A DNA stretch of 64,000 bases from Acanthosepion pharaonis (GCA_903632075.3 CAHIKZ030000809.1:166501-230500); one strand, 5' to 3'; numbered from the stretch's first letter, positions 1-10,282 are shown. Numbers and translations are program-made. Notes: a model not told the origin generated them from the letters alone.

Positions 1-1335
1 TGGTAAAGTTCTTTGCAGTTTTGTTGTGCCAGTTTATAAGATCTGACAAAGCAGAGTCTACCTGAAGATCTATACTGAAAACCAATTTAATCATTGAATT
101 TGCTTTCAAAAATCTGTACCACTTACGTGTAAAATTTTCTTTGCAGTAATCCTCTCCCCACAGTAAAATGATTGGACACTTCCAGACAAAAATATCACGA
201 GAATTTTGAGAAAATGGCAGCTGTTGTTGATTAAATAAAAGCCAGATTTTTTACAGCAAGGTTACTGATCATTTTGCTTATCATCACACATTGCTACTAC
301 ATCTTCTGTAACCTGAACTGGTGTTTGCTGAACTATGGCTGTTCCTTCACAATAAGTAGCATTGGCTGTCTTCAGGCCAATATTCCAAAGTAATAGCAAC
401 TTACTTTCTCAATGAGTTAAAAGCCTCATTTTCACAAGGCAAAATGTTATCTTGTAAAAATCAATGGCACAATGCATGGGATCTGTATTGTCCAAATTTC
501 TTTGTCTCCACTATTTATTTATTAGATTCTTTATTTACAATATTGTTTATTGGAATGTTTGGCAAAACACTGGCTAATTGCCAACTGATTTCAACTTATG
601 AAATGGTAACTAATAAAGATTTCCTTATAGCTGGTTAATATATTTTGATATATGAATGTCTAAAAAATTTATGAATAAAAGTTGTTTTCATATTTATTTC
701 TTTGTAAATCAGTAAATGATAAATATTCCATTAATTTTAATACAATTGTATTAATTCTTAGAATGTTGTAAATATGAAATTATTCTCATAAAACAATATA
801 ACTGTATTTAATATTTTTATTTTAAATTCATAAGAACAAAGAAAATGCATAAATTCACTTTCATCATATGTTCAGCTTTTAGTAAAATTCTAATCATTGC
901 TTTTTAAAACAATAAGCATCAATGAGGAGTGAAGGTAGTTAAAATAATTGTTGTGTCAAGGGGAAAAACCATCCTTTTGTCACACCTTTTTTTTGCAGGC
1001 ATGAAGGTTAAAGATTACCAAAAAGATTATATGAATTTTAAGTATATGCACAGTATATTTAAACAAATATATTTATAATCTTCCAGAGAAGCATCAGTGA
1101 GATTAAATTTTGATTAATCAATATGAAATGAGGAAGAAAGCTTTCAACAAATGATGAGAATAATCATCAAAACTCTCCATTTTTTTCAAACTAGGGACCA
1201 AAACTTAAAAGAGATTTGAAAAAATGTCAAATTAAGTATATATTATACTCTTGAGATATGACCAAAAACTATACTCCGAAGATAACACTAAAAACAATAT
1301 ACCTGAGATCAGACCAGAAATTAGCAATTGAGCAA
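1..1335. other. A+T-rich DNA, nothing recognised
   Basis: No coding, RNA-gene or repeat signature recognised on either strand. Reading frames are short and look like chance products of A+T-rich sequence. Confidence 0.5.
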
Positions 1336-1706
1336 TTTTTTTTTTTTTCCGGCTTAAACTTATGCAGGTTATTTAAAGCCAGAAAATATTTTTAGATTCT
1401 AAGAGTTTTGGGGAGATAATAATTATTTATTGATATACATCCTACAAGATGAGGGGGGAAGAAGAGGTGGATTCATACCTTTTCCAAGGATATTTACACA
1501 TAAGTGAATACAACAAACCTGACTGGGATTGAAACTTGACTCTCCAATTTGAAACCATTATCCATTACACCACCCATGCATCCAAGGTTACAGCACCTGG
1601 AAACCAAACAGTCACCCATCTAGGTACTGACCAGGCTTGATATTGCTTAACTTCAATGATTGTATTAGAACTGCTGTTACAACATGATATGGCTGTAAGC
1701 CATAAA
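1336..1706 (-). mobile_element. 5S rRNA/tRNA chimeric SINE, copy 1
   Basis: Read on the minus strand, this copy starts with a 5S rRNA-like segment (1584-1701, about 118 nt), continues into a tRNA-like segment (about 1520-1583) with a B-box-like 'gtttcaatcccagtc', then a SINE body that includes 'ggtatgaatccacctcttc', and ends in a run of A (seen as T at 1336-1348). The 5S part keeps the order of 5S landmarks: 'ggcttacagccatatcatg' at the 5' end, 'gaagttaagcaa' in the middle, then 'agatgggtgactg' and 'ggtgctgtaa'. Similar copies lie at 46703, 47471, 54326 and 60884. The tRNA-like head and the next 60 nt are shared with the separate tRNA-only SINE family at 11174 and 52528. It is a non-autonomous retroposon needing LINE enzymes in trans. 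Confidence 0.8.
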
Positions 1707-3155
1707 AATACAGAAATTCATTCACAGGTGATAAAAACAGAGTTCAGTGACTTTTAAAAATTGTTATCGAAATATGTAAGACAAGAATTTATTATGAAAT
1801 GGTTCATAAAAATAAACTATAAATAAATAAGTGTGAAGTTAAGAAATAAAAACATGATATTCTTAAAGGTTAAAAGTACATTTGTATCTGTTAGAGACAT
1901 ACAAATAAGTGCTTTTTATTTATTTTTTTTTACATATACTATATGTAACAAACAACATTGTCATTTGTTAAATCTTAAAATCTAAAAGTAAAACAAGAGA
2001 GGAAAATTAAGTAACAATCACGAACTGAAACTGTAAATGTTCCAACATCGGAAGTATTTTGTATTTTACAAGTTGCAAAGGAAAGTAGCCTTGTCTTGGT
2101 TGAATATCATTTTTTTTCTTTTCTGCAAGAATGCGAATAAATACAACTTATTGCTAACAGATGTACAATATGAAGCAAACAAATCTATCTTTTTGTCAAA
2201 TTTTATAAACAAAGGAGCAATTAACTTTGGAATTACTAGTCAATAAAAACTGTGTTAAAAGAAATTGCTGTTAAAATTTATTTGTTGAAATGTTTTTTTT
2301 AATCATTTCACCCCAAGCAAGGGAAAAAAGTCATTAAGATGCAAGGGTTTACTGAGTGTCAGAGAATATGAGAAAAACTACTATTATGGAGAGAGGGCAA
2401 TAAAGGAAAAAGAAATTAAGAAGATAGAAGTTAATGATTGACATTGCATGTAAATTTTTGAGTATCAAAGTCAACTTGAAAGCAAGAAGCTGGAAGATAG
2501 TTCCACAAATGAGATAGGTGATAAAAGAAACAGTTAACATAGAAATTATAGTTACATCTAGGAATTTCAACTGTAAAATAATGAAACCTTGCCACCAGTG
2601 TAATACTGCACTTAAATTCACAAAGTCTAGATATCATCAAGGAGAGTAATATTTATTTTGTTTTAATACAAAAATATGGCACAAGGCCAAAAGTGGGGGA
2701 TAGGGGGAAACTGGTCTTCAATCTCTCTTAGCTAGCCACGATGATTGATCCAAACATAGTTCAGTATTCCTTACACCAAAACAACATATACTTACTTACT
2801 ACAACCACCATAATACCTCAAAGTCTCTAGGTAGTCCTAACAAATTTCCATATGTACAATTTTTCTGTAGTGGGGAGGAGGAGAAGAGATAAAATAACAA
2901 CATTTGAAAATGAAACCCCAATGAATATTTACAATGAATACAATTTCATAGAGGAAAGTTCATCAGAACAATTACCATAAAAGTATTTATAGAAAAGACA
3001 GAGAAGCTAAGTTATGGTGGTGGGAAAGGGACTGAAGCTGAGATGCCAGGTCAGGACAAATAACATTGCAGATAATAAAAAATATATTTTTTTCCCTCAG
3101 GTGAATTTATCTTTCATTTAAGTAAGAGAAAAAGGTAGAAATATGTGCAAAAAAG
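1707..3155. other. A+T-rich DNA with one short dispersed repeat
   Basis: Apart from the module at 2290-2352, I recognise nothing here. The overlapping minus-strand frames at 2349-2640 are rich in hydrophobic and low-complexity residues and match no family I know. Confidence 0.4.
2290..2352 (+). repeat. Dispersed module 'TTTCACCCCAAGCAAGG', copy 1
   Basis: A T-run is followed by 'tttcaccccaagcaaggg' and then 'gtcattaagatgcaaggg'. The same order recurs at 45207-45268 (plus, diverged) and 46630-46700 (minus, after a long T-run). Three copies with the same left boundary suggest the start of a dispersed element of unknown type. Confidence 0.5.
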
Positions 3156-3158
3156 ACC

Positions 3159-3182
3159 AAAAAAAAAAAAAAAAAAAAAAAA
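3159..3182. repeat. Poly(A) tract
   Basis: An uninterrupted run of more than 20 A, possibly the tail of an unrecognised plus-strand retroposon. Confidence 0.7.
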
Positions 3183-3577
3183 GAGTTATTTAAATCTAAG
3201 ATGGAAGAAAATCTTACCAATTTGTCTTTCTTAGTGCTACTTAAGTCAGCCTTTTCAAGTCATTGCTAAGTGCAGAGAATTCTTTTCTATTTTAGTTATT
3301 TTTTGGCGTATCTCATGTCAATACCAGTAGTAAATTTCTGAAGAGTTTTAATCCTTTTGTAATGATACCCATCCAACCTTAACAGTTCTTCATGATAAAA
3401 TGACTACAGCAGCTTTTGCAGGAAAAATGTAGGTCGATTGTATATGAAAAGAAAGTTAACAGGACAAATCTTACAAAGTGGTATCAGAAAGTTCTAAAAC
3501 TAGAGTCACCTTATAGTAATGGTAATTACAAAATAAACTGGAAACATTTATTGATTGAACAGTTAGTATTAGTGTCT

Positions 3578-3657
3578 TAAATTTCTTTTTAAAAGAAATT
3601 TAGAAAATTGAAATTTATAAATTTCTTTTTAAAAGAAATTTAGAAAATTGAAATTTA
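3578..3657. repeat. Two perfect 40-bp tandem units
   Basis: Two identical 40-bp units lie head to tail. Each contains its own near-palindrome, 'aaatttctttt' facing 'aaaagaaattt'. Identity of the units indicates a recent duplication. Confidence 0.9.
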
Positions 3658-4688
3658 TAAAATCTTATAAATTTATTTATAATCTTTGTATATTTACCAA
3701 ATCTTTTTTCTTAAAATATTTTTATTTACAAGTTAATTAAACTTCTCAAGTTCACTAAATGTTATAGCTCTTTCTAATATTGATCAAAGTTTCCTGCCAC
3801 ACCTTTTGTCTTTGGTAGTGTGGAAAGTTAACATCTTGATTAAATAATTATTTTCTCTTCTCAATAGATGCACTAAAATTTCTTGTTGTTGTTGCTGCTG
3901 TTCGAAGTCTTTAGGAGATGATGTTATTTATTACAAAGCAGCAGGTGGTTTGAATGGATGATATATAAAGTTCATGCGCTGCCCAGGCTACATGCTTAGC
4001 ACACTCTTGGCCATACCGACAAGATCCAAAGAAATACAGAGCATTTGGCAAAAGCTTGGCTGTAGAAGTTGCTGGAAAGTTGTCAGTGTTGACAGTCAAT
4101 TGCCTTTTGGGGCTCCACTCCAGGTTTTCTGTCTGGATTTAATTACATAGCCTTTTCCATGTGCCATCTATTCAATGCAGCTGGTTATGAGGCACCTTTG
4201 TCCATTCTCTGGCTTGGTGTTGGACTTGCTTGCCAGAGGATATTTGAGATACATGCAAAGTAAGCATTTTAAATACAGTGGGAACTTATCCCCACTATCA
4301 CCCTCCCCAACCTTTGGATCATAATGTACATATATAAACATTTATATACATGACATTACATATTTTAGAAGCTCCAAAAAAAGACCAGTTTTTAAATAAA
4401 TAAAATGTTAGGTTTTGAAAAAAAGCAAAAAACTAGAAAGCAAGACAAATTACAAAATAGTTGTAAATAAATAAATAAATAAACCCAAAAATCGAAAAGT
4501 TTGTTAATTTTGGAAAACGATAGAAACAAAATATGAAAGTATATACTGAGATTTAAACATGTTATAAAATAAAATAAGACATATCTCGGCTGATTTACAG
4601 GCAAATAAACTAACATACTCAAGAGCGAGAGCCAGATGTGAACAGGACAAAGCCCCGTCACAAAATGACCATTATCTTCGTTTACAAA
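3658..4688. other. Unassigned DNA, less A+T-rich in the middle
   Basis: The stretch 3890-4300 is more complex than its surroundings. A minus-strand frame of 62 residues (3911-4099) contains 'CRYGQECAKH', which superficially resembles part of a CCCH zinc finger but lacks the spacing of a full finger. I could not identify it. The rest is A+T-rich and featureless. Confidence 0.3.
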
Positions 4689-5100
4689 TGTTCCCGACGC
4701 ACGAGTTACGGTCGAAAAATAAAATAATATTTAAAGTGTTCTATTTTTCATCCAATAAAAATGCTTCCCTCCTAATTATACTCGCTTTGTTTTTTTGAGC
4801 CTGTTAAGCCATAAAAAATGCCATAAAAGGGGTCACAGGGAAGTACAACGGCAGTCAACAGGTGGCCAGGGAAGAGACCTGTCACGGTCAGGTCAAGCGC
4901 TCAGCAGCTGTCAGCAAGGGAGCGCCAGCGTCAACATGTGTGAACTACTATGAGAGATCGACCTAGATCTGAAGCCGGCTTATGAACTTTACCACAAGGT
5001 AGCTGTCCCAAACCCTCACATTCCTGTTGAAATAAATCACGTAAATCTATTTCTGCTGTTGTCGTATTTCTTTCTTGTAACCATACGCTTGTCTATAACA
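4689..5100 (+). mobile_element. Possible solo LTR
   Basis: The segment starts with 'tgttcccgacgcacgag' and ends near 'cttgtctataaca', giving TG...CA termini about 410 bp apart. It contains a TATA-like 'cataaaagg' (about 4824), a markedly G+C- and CpG-rich stretch at 4850-5000 and an 'aataaa' near 5033, which are expected parts of an LTR (promoter, R region, polyadenylation signal). 'acaaa' occurs just before the first TG and at the right edge, but its exact relation to the terminus is ambiguous. No adjacent internal region is seen. An unrelated CpG-rich segment is the alternative. Confidence 0.4.
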
Positions 5101-5368
5101 AACGTAAAATACTCAGAGATTATGAAGTCATTATTTAACATATGATAAAATCTTTTATACTGACTTTTTGAAAGTACTAACATCTAAACTATCAATTTAA
5201 AAAAAAAAAAACTGAATGAGAGTTGAAAGTGCAAATTTGATAAATATAAATTTAGGTAAGCAAAAACAGAAAGTAAAAAATAAGTAAAACAACCTTCAGG
5301 TAAGTTGTACAAATAAATATTAATAAAAAAAACAGGTAAAAGTTTAAAGAAATAATAATAAACAGTAC

Positions 5369-5872
5369 ACTATTTACATTATTCGGACTATTGTCCTCAT
5401 CTTTGTCGCCATATTTATTACGTTTCAGCCATTGTACGCTCTGGCCTTCTTCAAGTGGTTGGAATGTTGAACTGAACCCTTTATTTTGCTCACTAGGGTA
5501 GACTGTTCTAGTTCCATGTGCCTTGTTTAATGGATGTCAGTTATCTCCTGTTAATTCCTCTCTTCAAGTTCTCCACTGCCTTAACCGGGTATTGAATTCA
5601 CACTCCTTTAGCCACTGTGTCATGTGTTTTCAAGGACACATGGCACAGTGGATAAAGGTGTTAATTAGATCTAGTGACAGGACCCAAAGAGTGTGAGTTC
5701 AGTCTACCCCAGTGAGCAAAATAAAGGGTTCAGTTCAACATTCCAACCACCTGAAGAAGGTCAAAGCGTACAACGGCCAAAACATTGTAATAATTATGGT
5801 GAAAAAGATGAAGACAATTGTCCAAATAATGTAAATAGTGTACATAATACCTTATCTCAGAAATATAGACAG
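5369..5872 (+). mobile_element. Head-to-head SINE dimer 1 (complete heads)
   Basis: Two copies of one tRNA-derived SINE lie in inverted orientation with tails outward. The left arm begins 'actatttacattattcgg' and the right arm ends '...aaatatagacag'. Both arms share 'gatgaggacaatagtcc' (the right copy diverged), 'ccttcttcaagtggttgg' or its complement, and 'aaataaagggttcag'. The two tRNA-like heads meet 5' end to 5' end at about 5630: 'ccactgtgtcatgtg' facing 'cacatggcacagtgg'. The right head has a B-box-like 'gagtgtgagttcagtc'. The whole pair is flanked by a 14-bp direct repeat, 'ataataaacagtac' (5355-5368 and 5873-5886), so it entered as one insertion. The left tail lacks about 35 nt present on the right. 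Confidence 0.85.
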
Positions 5873-5886
5873 ATAATAAACAGTAC

Positions 5887-5894
<8 letters not shown>

Positions 5895-5931
<37 letters not shown>
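5895..5931. repeat. (TA)n microsatellite
   Basis: About 18 TA units directly after the target duplication of the SINE dimer at 5369-5872. Confidence 0.95.
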
Positions 5932-5934
<3 letters not shown>

Positions 5935-6306
5935 TAAATGAAATAAAATAAATAATAATTGCAAATATATTAAATTTTTATATTATTTTAAAAAAAGCAA
6001 TATTTAAGTTTTTGAAGTTACGACAAATTGCACCATCTTTCCTTGAGTTCAGAATGCCTTCTTTTTATGCTGATATAGACGTAATTAAAATTGAGAAGAA
6101 ACGACTAAACATCAATAGTAAAAAGAAAGAATGTATGTTTATCCACAAAAGGAATAAACTCAACATGTTAATTACAAATTGGAGGCACCAAATACAACAA
6201 TGAATAACCAGTGTTTGTCCAGAAGAGTCCTTACGAAAAGCCTTATGAAGCATTTTGAGGGTCTTAGCAGCAGATTTGCAAAGCATTACACAAATTTTGA
6301 TGCAGG
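5932..6306. other. Spacer between two SINE dimers
   Basis: A+T-rich DNA with no recognised feature. The overlapping short frames on the two strands match nothing. Confidence 0.4.
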
Positions 6307-6315
6307 TTTAAATTT

Positions 6316-6784
6316 CAGTATCTGTCTATATTTCTGAGATGAGGTATGATGTACACTATTTACATTATTAGGACTATTGTCCTCATCTTTGTCGCCATAT
6401 TTATCACAATGTTTCGTCGTTTATGCGCTCGACCTTCTTCAGTTGATTTGGAATGTCAAAATGAACCCTTTATTTCGCTCACTGGGGTAGACTGTTCTAG
6501 TTCCACATGCCATGTTCAATTGATGTCAGTTATCAGTTATCTTCTGTTAATTCCCCTCTCCAAGTTCTCCACTGCCTTAACCGGGTATTGAACTCACAAT
6601 CTCTGGGTCCTGTCACTGGATCTAACTAACATCTTTATCTACTATGCCATGTGTCCTTGAGTGAAATAAAGGGTTCAGTTTGACATTCCAACCACCTGAA
6701 GAAGGCCGAAGTATACAACTGCCAAAATGTTGTAATAATTATGGCGACAAAGATGAGGACAATAGTCCGAATAATGTAAATAGA
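6316..6784 (-). mobile_element. Head-to-head SINE dimer 2
   Basis: This is the same family as 5369-5872, in the opposite orientation: the complete tail ('tctgtctatatttctgag') is on the left and the shortened one ('ccgaataatgtaaatag') on the right. Only the left arm carries the tRNA-like head. On the minus strand it shows an A-box-like 'tggcatagtagataaag' and a B-box-like 'gagttcaatacccgg' (about 6580-6650). The right arm begins inside the body at 'tgagtgaaataaaggg', so its SINE is 5'-truncated at the junction. 'tttaaattt' flanks the pair (6307-6315 and 6785-6793), a likely target duplication. Confidence 0.8.
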
Positions 6785-6793
6785 TTTAAATTT

Positions 6794-7052
6794 GTTGGCC
6801 ATTGTAAAGATCAAACAATCTATTGGTAGAATGACTCAGTATAAATGAGCAGTGTCTCACATACATTTCTATTGAATGCTACAGTAATTGCACATATAAT
6901 TAGAGAAGTTTCGGTTTATGACTTAAGTTTACTCTTATCTTTTAATCAATGCTTGACTCATTCATCTACCCAAAAATAAACTTTTTATCTTTTTATAAAC
7001 ACTTCAAAATATGGTCTCCTGAGGTGAAAGATATTTTATTTAATACAGGTTG
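6794..7052. other. A+T-rich spacer
   Basis: Nothing recognised; the 5' boundary of the following LINE fragment may lie near 7050. Confidence 0.4.
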
Positions 7053-7404
7053 TTTAATGTAATATAGATGACTTTCTACCATTGCTCTATTGAGAGCGTA
7101 CTGTCATACTGCATCAGTGTTTCATATGTCTGCTGCCGAGCAGCAGACAAGAGAACCCTCCAAATGGTTACAGATGTTGCCCAGAAAATCATCAGCTGCT
7201 CTCAGGCTTCCTTGAAGGGGATTTCTAATTCTCATAGTCATGGCAGGGCAGAAACCATAATGAAAGACAGCATGCATCCTGACTACCACTTATTTGAACT
7301 GTTACCCTCAAAGAGACGTTTTAATTCTGTTAGTTCTCGGACAAAGTGCTTGAGGGTCAGCTTTTATCCTTGGACCCTGTGTAAAATGAACAATGCCACT
7401 TGCT
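7053..7404 (+). pseudogene. LINE reverse transcriptase C-terminal fragment
   Basis: The frame (about 112 residues, ending at 7404) reads like the part of a LINE ORF2 downstream of the reverse transcriptase: 'FYHCSIESVLSYCISVSY', 'AADKRTLQMVTDVAQKII', then 'LFELLPSKRRFNSVSSRT'. The succession 'SxIESVLxY...AxKIIxC...LLPSxRR(F/Y)xSxxxRT' is familiar from CR1/L2/Rex1-type LINEs. It is followed by a short 3' UTR ending in 'gtgacaaaaataaataaa' near 7520, consistent with the LINE 3' end. Upstream domains are absent, as in a typical 5'-truncated insertion. Non-functional. Confidence 0.65.
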
Positions 7405-7499
7405 GACAATCTTCAATGTATTACTTTTCTTCATTTGATGCTGTGAGCGTTTGTCCTTCTTTGTGTATCTGGGGATTGTTATCAAATTTCATTGTGCAT

Positions 7500-7800
7500 T
7501 GTATAGTGACAAAAATAAATAAAAAAAATATTTTGTATAATAATAGTTTTTAGAATTTTCAGTCTTTCCTTGTAGTAAGGGCTGTATAGTATTTTGGTAT
7601 TATCTACTATCTCATGATTTCTTTTCAGTGATGTACCGATTGACGTTACAATCACAAAAAACAACTATCAACATAAGACAAATATTAGTGGATAATACTA
7701 AATTACAAAACAGCACCCAATGCAAGGAAAAACTCAAAATCCTAGAAGCTCTTCATATACAAAATAAACAATGTACATTAAATAATTATGATCTTATGGA
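7500..7800. repeat. Foldback with arms of about 60-80 bp
   Basis: 7540-7607 is matched in inverse orientation by about 7689-7752, for example 'tttccttgtagtaaggg' against the complement of 'cccaatgcaaggaaa'. Because of this symmetry the two strands encode similar short peptides ('VDNTK' ... 'EKLKIL' and 'VDNTK' ... 'ERLKIL'), which is an artefact and not a gene pair. Confidence 0.65.
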
Positions 7801-7816
7801 CAGCTTGTTGATAGAT

Positions 7817-8190
7817 TATTTACCTCCATTACATTTGGACTAATATCCTCATCTTTATTGTTATTATCCCAATATGTCATATATTATGACTTCTGTCCTC
7901 TTTCAGTGTTTTATCAATCTGAGTAACCTTCAGGGAATTTCAAACTGAACCCTTTATTTAATCCCTGAGGATAATTTGTTCTTGATCTTCTGTCCATATC
8001 TAGAGATATCTCATCATGTTTCTTTGAATACTGTTCAGGTGTTGCTCATTCTCTTTCCACAGTCTGAGTTTGTATCACCAATGCTTTAATCCACTAGCTT
8101 CATGGATAAAAGCGATGATTTGTGAAAATTGATGGCATAATAATTCTGAGTTCAATCCCTGGACTGGTTATGTGGACTGAAGATCAGCAA
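7817..8190 (+). mobile_element. Head-to-head SINE dimer, diverged copy
   Basis: The left part is a diverged inverted arm ('atttggactaatatcctc', 'aactgaaccctttattt'). It meets a plus-strand tRNA-like head at about 8090 ('tggataaaagcgatg', then 'ctgagttcaatccctgg'). The right arm loses similarity soon after the head, so this copy is truncated. Confidence 0.6.
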
Positions 8191-8626
8191 AATGGTTGAA
8201 TATCACAGCAAAATACATTTAAACGTCAGTTCTGTCATATGGATGCAAAATAGTGTTCAGCACAGAGAAAATTCTAGTTTTGCTATTTTTGGAACTTTAA
8301 ATATGTTCAATCTGTGATTGGTCAAATCTACAGATGTGGAACCAGACATGAAGAACTGGTTCTAGTGAGAATCATTTTTTTTAAAGGCACTCACCTTCAA
8401 TACTGACATCTCTGGTGCTGGTCCCAAAATATTTCAAAGTGAAAAAAAAATGAATTACCTGAAATTACAAAGACAAAAATGTAAATCAGTAAAATGCATT
8501 AAACTAAAGCAAGTTGATATTTTTAATAAAGTAATTGAAAATAAAATCAGTTTAAAAGGTTCACAAAATCATCACTGTATTGTCACATATCAAAAAGTAA
8601 GTAAAATAACCATTTAACACGAATTC
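8191..8626. other. Unassigned A+T-rich DNA
   Basis: Nothing recognised on either strand. Confidence 0.4.
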
Positions 8627-8960
8627 TTTATACTGTTTACTTTTCAGACTGTTGTCCTCATCTTTATTTTTATATTCATAATGTTTCAGCCATTGTACAC
8701 TCTGGCGTTCTTCAAATGATATATGTTGAAATTTTGAACTAAATCCTTTATGTCGCCCACCAAGGTCACATGGTCCAATGGGTAAAAGCATTGGTTGAAG
8801 TAAACCAGTGATTTGATTGAAAGAGTTGTGAATTCAATACTTGGCCATAGCAGAAGTGAACAAAAATGGGGATAACTGAGATATCGAGAAAAAACATGGC
8901 ACATAGAACTACAACAATCTGCACTGATGGATGAAATAAAGGGTTCAGCTTGAGATTCCA
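8627..8960 (+). mobile_element. Head-to-head SINE dimer, copy with left body arm
   Basis: The left arm carries 'gactgttgtcctcatc' and 'cagccattgtacactctgg' in inverse orientation and stops in the body at 'tcgcccaccaagg'. The right arm starts with a head ('catggtccaatgggtaaa', then 'gagttgtgaattcaatac') and runs into the body ('gatgaaataaagggttcag') before ending near 8960 without the full tail. Confidence 0.7.
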
Positions 8961-9021
8961 TCATTATTGTCAGTGTTATTTTCATTTTTGTGCAATTTAG
9001 ATAACAATTTATCCATTGCAT

Positions 9022-9070
9022 CATATATATATATATATAGATATATATACACACACACACATATATATAT
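9022..9070. repeat. (TA)n/(CA)n microsatellite
   Basis: A compound TA-CA-TA tract preceded by 'atccattgcatca'. A related anchor, 'ctccattgcacca', precedes the tract at 9293. Confidence 0.95.
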
Positions 9071-9178
9071 GAATAAATATACTCTTAAGGTGTGCTATAT
9101 TTATGGGATAAAGTGTTCAATATCAGAGATAGAGTGTATGTAAATATAAATATAAAAGTGAACATTGAAGTCAACACT

Positions 9179-9256
9179 TAGAGGCAACAGGCTGTTTCAG
9201 GCTAGATGCATGTGGCCTGATGATTGAATATAGCATGAAACAGCCTGTCGCCTCTA
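9179..9256. repeat. 78-nt hairpin
   Basis: The 21-nt arms at 9179-9199 and 9236-9256 pair with one mismatch, and the loop contains a second small hairpin, 'tcaggc' facing 'gcctga'. The arm start 'tagaggca' is shared with the palindrome at 9506-9555, so the two are probably parts of related foldback repeats. Confidence 0.75.
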
Positions 9257-9292
9257 TTTATATTTATACAGATATATATATCTCCATTGCAC

Positions 9293-9313
9293 CATATATA
9301 TATATATATATAT
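9293..9313. repeat. (TA)n microsatellite
   Basis: Short TA tract directly left of the foldback at 9314-9606. Confidence 0.9.
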
Positions 9314-9606
9314 CTCGAAATAAAAGTATAAAACTTAATATTATGAGACATATTTAAAAAAAAAACAAAAAAAAGAAAAAACGGGCGAAGCAACTGGTTT
9401 CACTCCCGCTCTTCAGGCTTCAACGGGAGATTTAAAATTAACACAGATAAATGTACAATAAAAGGAAGTTGTGAAAAAAAAAAAAAAATTAAAATAAAAT
9501 AAAATTATTAGAAAAAGGAACTAGAGGCAATTGCCTCTAGTTCCTTTTTCTAATATTTTTTTTTTTAAATATGTCTCGTAATATTAAGTTTTATACTTTT
9601 ATTTCA
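9314..9606. repeat. Foldback element with 50-bp central palindrome on its right
   Basis: Arms of about 52 bp (9314-9366 and 9556-9606) share 'aagtataaaacttaatatta' as inverted copies. Between them lie a CpG-bearing segment ('acgggcgaagcaactgg') and a perfect 50-bp palindrome without spacer at 9506-9555, centred on 'gaggcaattgcctc'. TA tracts lie at both outer edges (9293-9313 and 9642-9678). A small MITE-like element is possible; no target duplication could be fixed because of the TA tracts. Confidence 0.7.
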
Positions 9607-9638
9607 ATCATTAAATTTTGTACCGACAAAAATATCTT

Positions 9639-9641
<3 letters not shown>

Positions 9642-9678
<37 letters not shown>
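9642..9678. repeat. (TA)n microsatellite
   Basis: About 18 TA units at the right edge of the foldback at 9314-9606. Confidence 0.95.
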
Positions 9679-9681
<3 letters not shown>

Positions 9682-9793
9682 CAGATGTTACTGTAGAAGA
9701 CATGTCTTATTTGAAATAGACATTCCATTTTTATTTATTTATTAAACAATGTATATTATGTCTAGCATTAAAAAAATCTCAGAAAATGTGTAC

Positions 9794-9870
9794 TCCAGCA
9801 GGGATTGAACCTGCATCTCCTTATGCAAGGGAAGCTATTGTATCATCTGTCATACTTTGCCACACAGCCA
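9794..9870 (-). mobile_element. tRNA-like SINE head fragment
   Basis: On the minus strand 'gcaggttcaatccctgc' forms a perfect T arm (5-bp stem, 7-nt loop) and doubles as a B box. An A-box-like 'tggctgtgtggcaaagt' lies about 50 nt upstream. The acceptor stem does not pair, so this is a tRNA-derived SINE remnant and not a tRNA gene. Confidence 0.55.
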
Positions 9871-10282
9871 TAAAGGACTTCACAGTAAGCAAGAAAATTT
9901 TTTACCCTATTTAAGGACAGCACATTTCCTTCACATAAATTATTTTTTATTCAAGGTCCATACCTGCTTAGTTTCATTTGCAAAACATAATAAACAAAGT
10001 AATTTCTGAAGTATTTCTAAGGAGTGTCCAGTATGTTAATGTTTGAAGTAATAAAAATGATGGATTAAAAACAAAGTCATTAATTCTCTAGAAAATATAT
10101 TATTTAAAATATACATAAAAATTACATGATAAAAATTTTTGAAACTGGTTGTAATTTGTTTAATAAAGGTTTTTTTTTTAAAACATATATAGTAAGGTTT
10201 GTTGATTATCTAGAAAACAGAGACAATTTTTTAAAATATATTTTCTTAGGGGTTCATTTATTTTTGTGCAGCAAAATTTGCT
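9871..10282. other. A+T-rich DNA
   Basis: No feature recognised before the 3' boundary of the LINE, which is not sharply defined. Confidence 0.4.

Noticed and set aside
3585..3657. CRISPR-like or regulatory repeat array
   Set aside because: Only two adjacent identical units without spacers in a eukaryotic A+T-rich context.
3911..4099. CCCH zinc-finger exon
   Set aside because: Only 'CRYGQECAKH' fits; the first Cys with correct spacing is absent and no splice sites frame it convincingly.
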